Positions 57,267 to 64,000 of a stretch of 64,000 nt of DNA are shown here, piece by piece. Position 1 is the stretch's first letter; each line of letters starts with the position of its first letter. The DNA is taken from positions 1 to 64,000 of the forward strand of contig BLZA01000035.1 in the NCBI GenBank assembly GCA_013423385.1, written 5' to 3'. The stretch is from Naganishia liquefaciens. Its lineage: Eukaryota > Basidiomycota > Tremellomycetes > Filobasidiales > Filobasidiaceae. A program made the translations under genes and the position numbers. The notes below the pieces were generated by a model that saw only the letters and a list, made by a program, of their open reading frames with translations, was not told the origin of the DNA and did not search any database.

Positions 57267-57835
57267 AGACGGACCGATCAGCAGGGAAGTATCGCTAGGC
57301 AGAGGAGGATGCCAAGGGCGTGTTCTATAACAACCCAGATTATATCCCAAAACATGATATAGAAGATCGCGCTGTACAGAATAATTGGTTTACTGCGAAA
57401 GACGACTCCAGATGCGCTCAGACTCTTCCCTCACACGCAGCGCGTGTATTCCGCTTCTGTCAATCGGACTCCAAGCATAGTCTTTAAGAACAATGACGGA
57501 CTGCATGCCTTGTGGGCGCATCGTGACTCCGAGCACCAAAAAATTCACCTGCCCTCGTTATCTTGCCGACCGCGGCGACCTTGTTGTCTATCGTCTCCAA
57601 AAGAAATGCCGTATTTTCATCCCGTCACAATATATCTGGAAGGTCTTCCGGCCGCGGACAGCGACAGCTATTGCGACTCAGAGGATAGTGTAGAGATATT
57701 TCTTAGTCGCGCCTGGAATGACGTTTGTTCGCTCGATCGTTTTCCGGTCGCCAACTTCTACAGCTTCTGAATGGTTTTGACACTGAAGGCTCGCTTCCCG
57801 TTTCGTCTCCGCACAGTTCAGTCAAACAGCCCAAG
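57267..57835. other. Intergenic, POM152 promoter region
   Basis: An open frame at 57444-57770 has no motif and overlaps the POM152 5' region. I call it chance. Nothing else seen. Confidence 0.4.
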
Positions 57836-60800
57836 ATGGCGCAACGTAATGGTCAGCCGCCACCGCCACCGCCGCCAAGGATACCAGAGTCTTGGGTCAA
57901 TGCCGCTGACCAACGGTTCTATGTCGCTGCCATCGTGGGAGGGTTGCAGGTAAGCTATGTGCACATGCGATCTTCCGCTTTCGCTCAATATCTTCGTTCA
58001 AAGGTGTACAAGTTATCAGACGCAGTGTACCACTTCATCAGAACGACGGTCTTGACATCCATCGTTCCCACGAAATCGACATTCCTGTCCCCAATAGCGA
58101 TCATTAATAAATTCCTGCCCTTCAATCTCGCAAACTGGATACCATTCTTCTCGCTCGACACCTCAGCCGCTTCGACTTACCTGACGAAATGGCTGTTCTG
58201 GGACTGGGCAGTAATAGCATTGGTGATGTGGTTGAGAGTGCCGGGATTGCGGTATAGCAAGGCAAAGGCTTTGGTGTACGCGATGCTACTCGCGTTGTTG
58301 GATGCCTTTATGTTTGGCACTCTTGGCGTAAGTGTCTGGTACACGACTATCCACATCTCCTTAGAGTTGACGTCTTGCATGATTTCAGGTTGGAGCGCAT
58401 GCTGCTAACTTGCTACTGTTCGTCGGAAAAGGTATGTCACAACGATGGAAAAGTCGGATCTTTCCTGACAACGGTCCTCCAGTCATCACCAACACGCGTG
58501 GCCAGGTGACCACGCTTGGCAACAAGGCCGCAAAGCCATGGAAAGTCATCGAGCAGGAGCCACACTTGTCTGGGCACCGATCAATTCGCGTCTTGCCGCA
58601 TGGGTGAGTATCGAGCTTGCGGCCCAACACTTGTGCTCATCACCTCAATAGAACCGTTCTCTACAATCCTCTCTCATCGACCTACTGCCTTCCGCCGCCG
58701 AACGGGAGATCTCAAGAACCCGTCTTGATCCCCGTCATTACGAACAACTCGCAACCGTACAAATTGCAGTACAGCATTCATTCACTCAGCGATATTGGAA
58801 AAGAGGTGAAAAAGGAGATTTACGAAACAGAACTCCTCCGAGGTGATCGAAGGATATTGCAGAAAAGGACAGAAGAGAATGAAGAGGATGCGGACGACTA
58901 CTACCTTGACGGACGAAGTGCTCCTGCTCCTCCGAGATCGCCCCATTCGGGATCATCATCCGGTCCTTCTGTCGAGAGCTGGATGGGGGCTCCCCTTCCT
59001 CGCTCGATCCGACCGAACGACAGAATCTCTTCTCTTCCTCGAACTATCGAACCAAGTCAAGCCATCTACTACCTGCGTATCGACCAACCAGGTATGGTTA
59101 GGCTGGATGGCGTACAAGATGCCGATGGATCAAACTTCCGCGTCACCAAGACGTCGAGACACGCGCTTGTCATCGAATGTCCCAGCGGCGGTGACATTTT
59201 GGGGATCGAGGGAGAGGAGGCTGAACCCGAATCCGGATGGAATCTCAAGAAAGCCCTCGTGAAGAAGGAGAAGGAGGATTCCAGTGTCCGCCATCGATGT
59301 GTGGGAGCCGACGACGTTGTTCAGATGAGCGCTAGAGGTGTCGGAGATCTCAGAATTGGATACGTTATCCGAGAAGGAAAAGGCAAGGACAGGCGAGTAG
59401 TCAAGGAGGACGTTCTTTCGATCATGCAGACAGACGGATTCAGCTCGGCATCGGTGCACCAACCTCTTCTGTTAAAGGACCAGCCTGAAAGTGCAGTGGA
59501 AGCCAACCGTCAAGTCGCCCTTCGAAATAGCGAAACCGCTCTTGCTCTAGACCGAAACATCCAGATCGTCAATGCGGCTGCAACCCTGCCCGTCCGCTTG
59601 CCTATCGCTCACCGGCAAGTCGGCACTTATACCGTCGAACTGCTCAATGTTACGGATTCCCGCGGCAATTTTATCCGACCATCTCACCCGGAAACCATAA
59701 CCTTTGAGGTTCACGCCTTGCCGGCCGTTTCCTTTACTAATCACTGCGCTCAACCAAGGACGCTGAGACTACTAGAGAACGGCACGGTGACGCTGCCGAT
59801 CATCATGCCTGGCGTACGACAGGTTCCTGACGGCACCACCAAGGTCCGAGTCGCCTTTAAAGCCACGGCCGGAGGCGACATCTCTTTTAGGGAGTACGAA
59901 ATGGAAGGCAAATCTTTGGCCGTAGATGTCTATGAGCCAGGGATGTATACTCTGGAGAGTGCGCGGAGCCCTTATTGCTCGGGTGTCGTCAATGAACCCG
60001 CCACTTGCGTCGTGGAAGCCGTACCGGTGCCAAAAGCCGAAGTCAAGATGGAAAGCCTTTCCAACGAATGGTGAGCAACTGAAAGCTTTTTTGCTCGGAT
60101 ACGGCTGATTGTTTCTTTACCAGCGCCGGGGATACGGGTGTCAGGGGAACCGTGGAGTTTATCGGTACTCCGCCGTTCCGAGCCACATACAAAGTGGAAA
60201 GCGGAAACCGCCATGTCGCGACCAAACATGTCAATTCGAACAATGTCATTGGACAATTCACCGAGACTCCTTCAGCTCCTGGACAATACACCTATGTAAG
60301 GCTTTGATGCCGGATGGCTGAGGACACGCCGTACGGCGCTGATGCTTGAGATAATTTATGATAGACGGTCGTTAGCATTTCCGACAAGCACTACGCCGAT
60401 ATTCCGATCAAGCAGGAGCCTTTCCGACAGACCGTGCACCCGTTGCCGAGACTTTCCGTCTCCAGCCGAGGACGGCAGTCGATTTGGAGTTGCGCGACAA
60501 ATCAGACTACATCGCATTTCGCCCTGACGGTGCGTTTTCGGGCTTGACGCCACAAGCCGATGCTGATTCAAATTTGGTCAGGGAATGGGACCTCTCGAAG
60601 TAGACTATACAGTCAGCTGGCCCCTGGACTCCTACTCCAGACAAGCTACATTCAGTAAAGCCGGTAATCACCATATCGACATTGACGTACCGTCCGCTGT
60701 CGCTGCGACTGGCGGCAGCTTCACTGTAACATTTACCAATGTCAAAGACGTCAACGGTTGTTCCGCAAGGCCAATTGATCAGACTATCTCATATGACGTC

Positions 60801-62890
60801 AAGACTACCAGGGTAAGCGCTCATCCTGCCACGGATATGACAAGAGCTGAAAGATGGCCTCAAAGCCAACTGCAAAATTCGGAGACGCGGGAACACGCCA
60901 TATGACACAGGTCGTCGAAGGCTCTTCCGCTCGCGCAGTAATCAGGTTGACTGGCGAGGGAGTGCGTATCTGCCTCAGGGTTTTGGTACCGCCGATTGAC
61001 CTTCCTGCACCCTTCAGCCCTGGACTGTCGGATATGTTCACAGCGATAACCCAAAGAAAGTTATCAATCATAATGTGAATTCTGCCAATGCTCCTCTGAT
61101 GATGGACCGCAAGGGTACCTACCGCTTGGTACAGGTATGCAGCTTTCAATAAGGTATGCCCCGGATACTGATGCTCTTTCCCTATCAGGTGGCGGATGCG
61201 CATTGCCCAGGTCACATTATCCCAGGTTCCGATACATTCGAGTTGACATACTATGACCGTCCACGTGTCGAGCTTCCAGCAGAATTGACCCAACAGAGCA
61301 AGGGCCAGAACTACAAGCGATCTGGGATTTGCGCTGGCTTGGAGGATCATGTTGCCATTGATCTGAGAGGTAAGTTGAGTTACCGTAAAAACAGCAACAT
61401 CGACTGATACGCTTCCAAAAGGTGCAAGCCCATTCCATGTCAAGTATCGGCATGACCATGCACTACCAGACAAGACCAAATATACCGAGGAAAAGGTCAT
61501 CGATTCCGCTCAAGATGTTGGGATCCTGCACATGGCCTCTCAGCCGGGACAACATAGATACACCGTACTCGCTATCAAGGATGCTCATTATGACTTTGAC
61601 AGCAAGTCGGCACAAGCGAGCAAAGGTCTTTTCAGTGTAGAACAAGAAGTGTTCGGCAAGCCCACCGCAGGTTTCCGGCCAACGGCTCGACTCAGCTATT
61701 GTGTCGGCCAGGCTTTCAAGACTTCAAGCGAGAACACGGCTTTCATCGACTTCGTCGGCCAGGGACCATTCGAGGTGGACTTGATGCTCGGACCTACAGT
61801 CTCACAGCCAATCTACAGAAAGACTATTTCACACATCAAGGGAAACACGTGGAAGGTTGATCTATCCGATCACGTCTTCTCGCATGTCGGATCTCAGATA
61901 TTGTCAATCGCGTCGGTTCGGGATGCATCGGGATGTCCAGCCGAAATCTTGAACGAGGATAGACTTTATTTGCCTATCGATGTTCTCGAAACAGCGTCGA
62001 TTACTGCCGTTAGCGATAGAGTGGATTATTGTGTAGGCGAGATGTTGGAATTCGTGCTGGGAGGTACGTATCTAGAGGTACCGACGTTCGCTCGGGGCTC
62101 ATCTCTTTTGCTGTTCCAGGAACCGCACCGTGGGAAGTTGCGTGAGTCCACGCCCGTAATGTCGACTCTAATGACAGACACTGACTTTCTTGGACCACTA
62201 CTTCAGCTACAAGTTCAACAAGAAGAACCACCATGTTGTTGCAAATAAGCCTCAATTCTACCGTCTAGCAGAAAAAGCCGGCGAGCTTGAAATCAAATCC
62301 GTTTCGAACAAAAACAGCAAGGTCCGTGCCGCGCTGCAATTTGGGTTGTAGTCAAGCTGATCAGCTCTACTGCTTTGCACAATAGTGCAGCGCAACAGTC
62401 GAAGACATACGGAGAACGGTCCACCCGTTGCCAAAAGCGAGAATTGAAGAGGGCAAGCCTTGGCTGCACGAAGGTCAGTCTTGCACCCAATTTGGAGTGC
62501 AGATCAGCTCACCATCATTCATTGTAAAGGTGCCGAGACAGACATCATATTCTCTTTTCAAGGCACACCGCCTTTCACTTTGTAAGTGTTGGCGATATCA
62601 CGGATCTGGTGATACTGATGTCCTTATAATGCAGCACTTACACGCGGTCGATCGCGGATGGACGCAGAGGGTCCCAGATCGTGGATACACAGGTAAGCAA
62701 GCGCATTTTCGAGCTTCGACACGCGCTGACCCTTCCACTGTAGACGGTGACCGACATCTCGTCCAACGCATATACCTTGACCACCGCAATGGAGGGAGAG
62801 TACGATATCACGTACGTTAAGGATGCCTACTGTAGCTATCCTCCAGAACCACGGTCGGCGGAATCCAAGCAGAAGCTGCTGAAATGGTAG
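57836..62890 (+). CDS. POM152: Nucleoporin POM152
   Basis: Integral membrane protein of the nuclear pore ring. Starts MAQRNGQPPPPPPPRIPESW at 57836. Membrane segments follow: VNAADQRFYVAAIVGGLQV, WLFWDWAVIALVMWLRVPGL and ALVYAMLLALLDAFMFGTLG, with a fourth hydrophobic stretch NLLLFVGKG. Then comes the conserved block WKSRIFPDNGPPVITNTRGQ and the long luminal part. That is a chain of Ig-like beta repeats, each starting with phrases like ISFTNHCAQPRTLRLLENG, VKMESLSNEW, ARLSYCVGQAF, VDYCVGEMLEF and PFEVDLMLGPT. Paired cysteines (YCVG, YC) recur. An acidic, low-complexity loop is at about 58860-58990. About ten introns, most in the second half. The last exon ends YDITYVKDAYCSYPPEPRSA...KLLKW, stop 62888-62890. 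Length ~1,300 residues agrees with the family. Confidence 0.93.
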
Positions 62891-63320
62891 GGTGTCATAG
62901 GATTCACATGCATTGCATCAAGAACAACACTGTATAATTTTGCACGATGGAATGTATGACATGAGCGGTTTGGGCATGACCTCGACATCCGCTTCGAAAC
63001 AGCACCCCCTCTCCAATCATCGGAATATCGCCTTTGAGCGGAGTCCCGCGGGCAAGAAAGGGACTGCGGCAGCCAAACAGGGCAAAGGAAGGGCATAAGA
63101 CACCTTGATATGCTGATACGACCGGTGGCAAAGAATTCTCGGAGGTTTTTTAACAGGCCTCTGCCGTGGGGCGCCCATGTCCTATAGGTCGCATTATAGG
63201 GTCTTCTCCGAGCGCGCATGAGCGACTGTCTTGCAGCTTAGTCTATATATTATGTCGCCGATGCTCTATGGATACAATTCTACAATGTTGTGCTGCGTCA
63301 GCAAATCCTGTCATGCGTGT
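62891..63320. other. Intergenic between convergent 3' ends
   Basis: Between POM152 (plus) and the phosphate-type MFS gene (minus). No gene seen; both terminators should be here. Confidence 0.4.
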
Positions 63321-64000
63321 CTACAATGTTTTGCCGCTCTTGAAATCCACGGCAGCGGCGTTGGAGCCATTGGTCTGCTTGCTTTCGTCTGGAACATAAC
63401 ATCAATACAGCAAGAAGGCAACACTCCGAGAAGAAACTCACTAGCAAAGTAGGCGCTGGCTTTTGATGAGAAGATGTTTTCATGCTCCTCGGCATCGATG
63501 CGGTCCTCCGGCTCGGCGTTGACGTGCGCCAGGTATTCATGTCGCAATTCACTGAGCTTCATCATGCGATCCAGGTCAGGGTCGTAAGCGAGATGACGTT
63601 TGAGCACGACCTTTTCCCAGATACTGAGATGCCGCGGATGAACGGCAATACCGCAGTACTCGCTGGCACGTCCTTGCCGAACGTAGGTCCAGTATCGCTC
63701 CTGCTCGCGCAAGTCCAGACCAGTCGTATCCGCAAGGAAGACCCAGCTGAGAATCAAACCTGGAGGGATAGATATCAGCACAGTACGCTAAGAAAGGTTG
63801 AAGGAACATACCAATGAGACCGAACCAGCAGACGACCCAGAACTTGGTGTGGTCATCGATGTAGTTGTACAAGACGGCCGGCGCCAGAGCACCCAGCTTT
63901 CCCATAGCCGCACTGAAACCGTGGGCGGTAGCTCGAACGGAGATAGGGAAGACCTCAGCCGCGATAAGGAAAGTGGTGCAGTTGGGGCCGAATTGTTGGA
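63321..64000 (-). CDS. MFS transporter, phosphate/organophosphate:H+ symporter type, 3' part
   Basis: The gene runs off the right edge; only the C-terminal third is visible. Exons on the minus strand read PNCTTFLIAAEVFPISVRAT, HGFSAAMGKLGALAPAVLYN, TKFWVVCWFGLIG, then LILSWVFLADTTGLDLREQE, RYWTYVRQGRASEYCGIAVH and PRHLSIWEKVVLKRH. The PNCTTF...AEVFPISVRATAHG helix is the sugar/phosphate-porter signature, and the DTTGLDLREQERYW...HP tail is shared with a fungal group annotated as phosphate or glycerophosphodiester permeases. Introns lie near 63757-63806 and 63392-63445 (GTGAGT to TTCCAG). Splicing of the last one gives the C-terminus NESKQTNGSNAAAVDFKSG, ending at stop 63321-63323. Substrate not proven. 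Confidence 0.85.

Noticed and set aside
1-64000. CRISPR arrays, prokaryote-type defence genes, rRNA genes, tRNA genes
   Set aside because: None could be seen; the window is fungal chromosomal DNA.

Overview
This is eukaryotic, fungal DNA. Genes are dense and on both strands, and they are cut by many short introns (about 45-70 bp, mostly GT-AG with GTGAGT-like donors). Gene content (class IV chitin synthase, UDP-GlcNAc pyrophosphorylase, cry-DASH, POM152, SMC1, a fungal SARAF homologue, secreted GH16-like proteins) suggests a basidiomycete yeast, most probably Tremellomycetes. That placement is inferred from gene style, not from a search.

Left third (1-15.8 kb): a transposon-rich, gene-poor zone. 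It begins with the 3' end of a LINE whose last domain is a restriction-like endonuclease. A small uncertain host gene follows on the minus strand (about 2.0-2.75 kb). Next comes a nest of Ty1/copia fossils: a young 4.8-kb element with 148-bp LTRs and a 5-bp target duplication sits inside the reverse transcriptase region of an older copia copy, and two solo LTRs of another family, in opposite orientation, also lie inside the older copy. A worn solo LTR and a broken NmrA-like reductase gene close the zone.

Middle (16.5-41.9 kb): a minus-strand run of cry-DASH, class IV chitin synthase and a pyridoxal-reductase-like aldo/keto reductase. A divergent F-box/propeller protein, an AAAP amino-acid transporter and a SARAF homologue follow on the plus strand. 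UAP1 converges on SARAF from the minus strand. An MFS drug-transporter-like gene (structure partly degraded) and a flavin monooxygenase complete the block.

Right third (42.7-64 kb): three paralogous secreted GH16-like genes flank cohesin SMC1 (one on one side, two on the other). An M28 aminopeptidase, nucleoporin POM152 and the 3' end of a phosphate/organophosphate-type MFS transporter follow, the last running off the window.

Cell-wall biology recurs: UAP1 makes UDP-GlcNAc, the chitin synthase uses it, and the GH16-like proteins probably act on wall glucans. No tRNA, rRNA, CRISPR array or prokaryote-type defence system was seen, and no clearly novel multi-gene system. The most unusual items are the nested retroelements, the GH16 triplet around SMC1, a fungal SARAF with no visible signal peptide, a GC-AG intron in cry-DASH, and a large charged insert in the SMC1 head.
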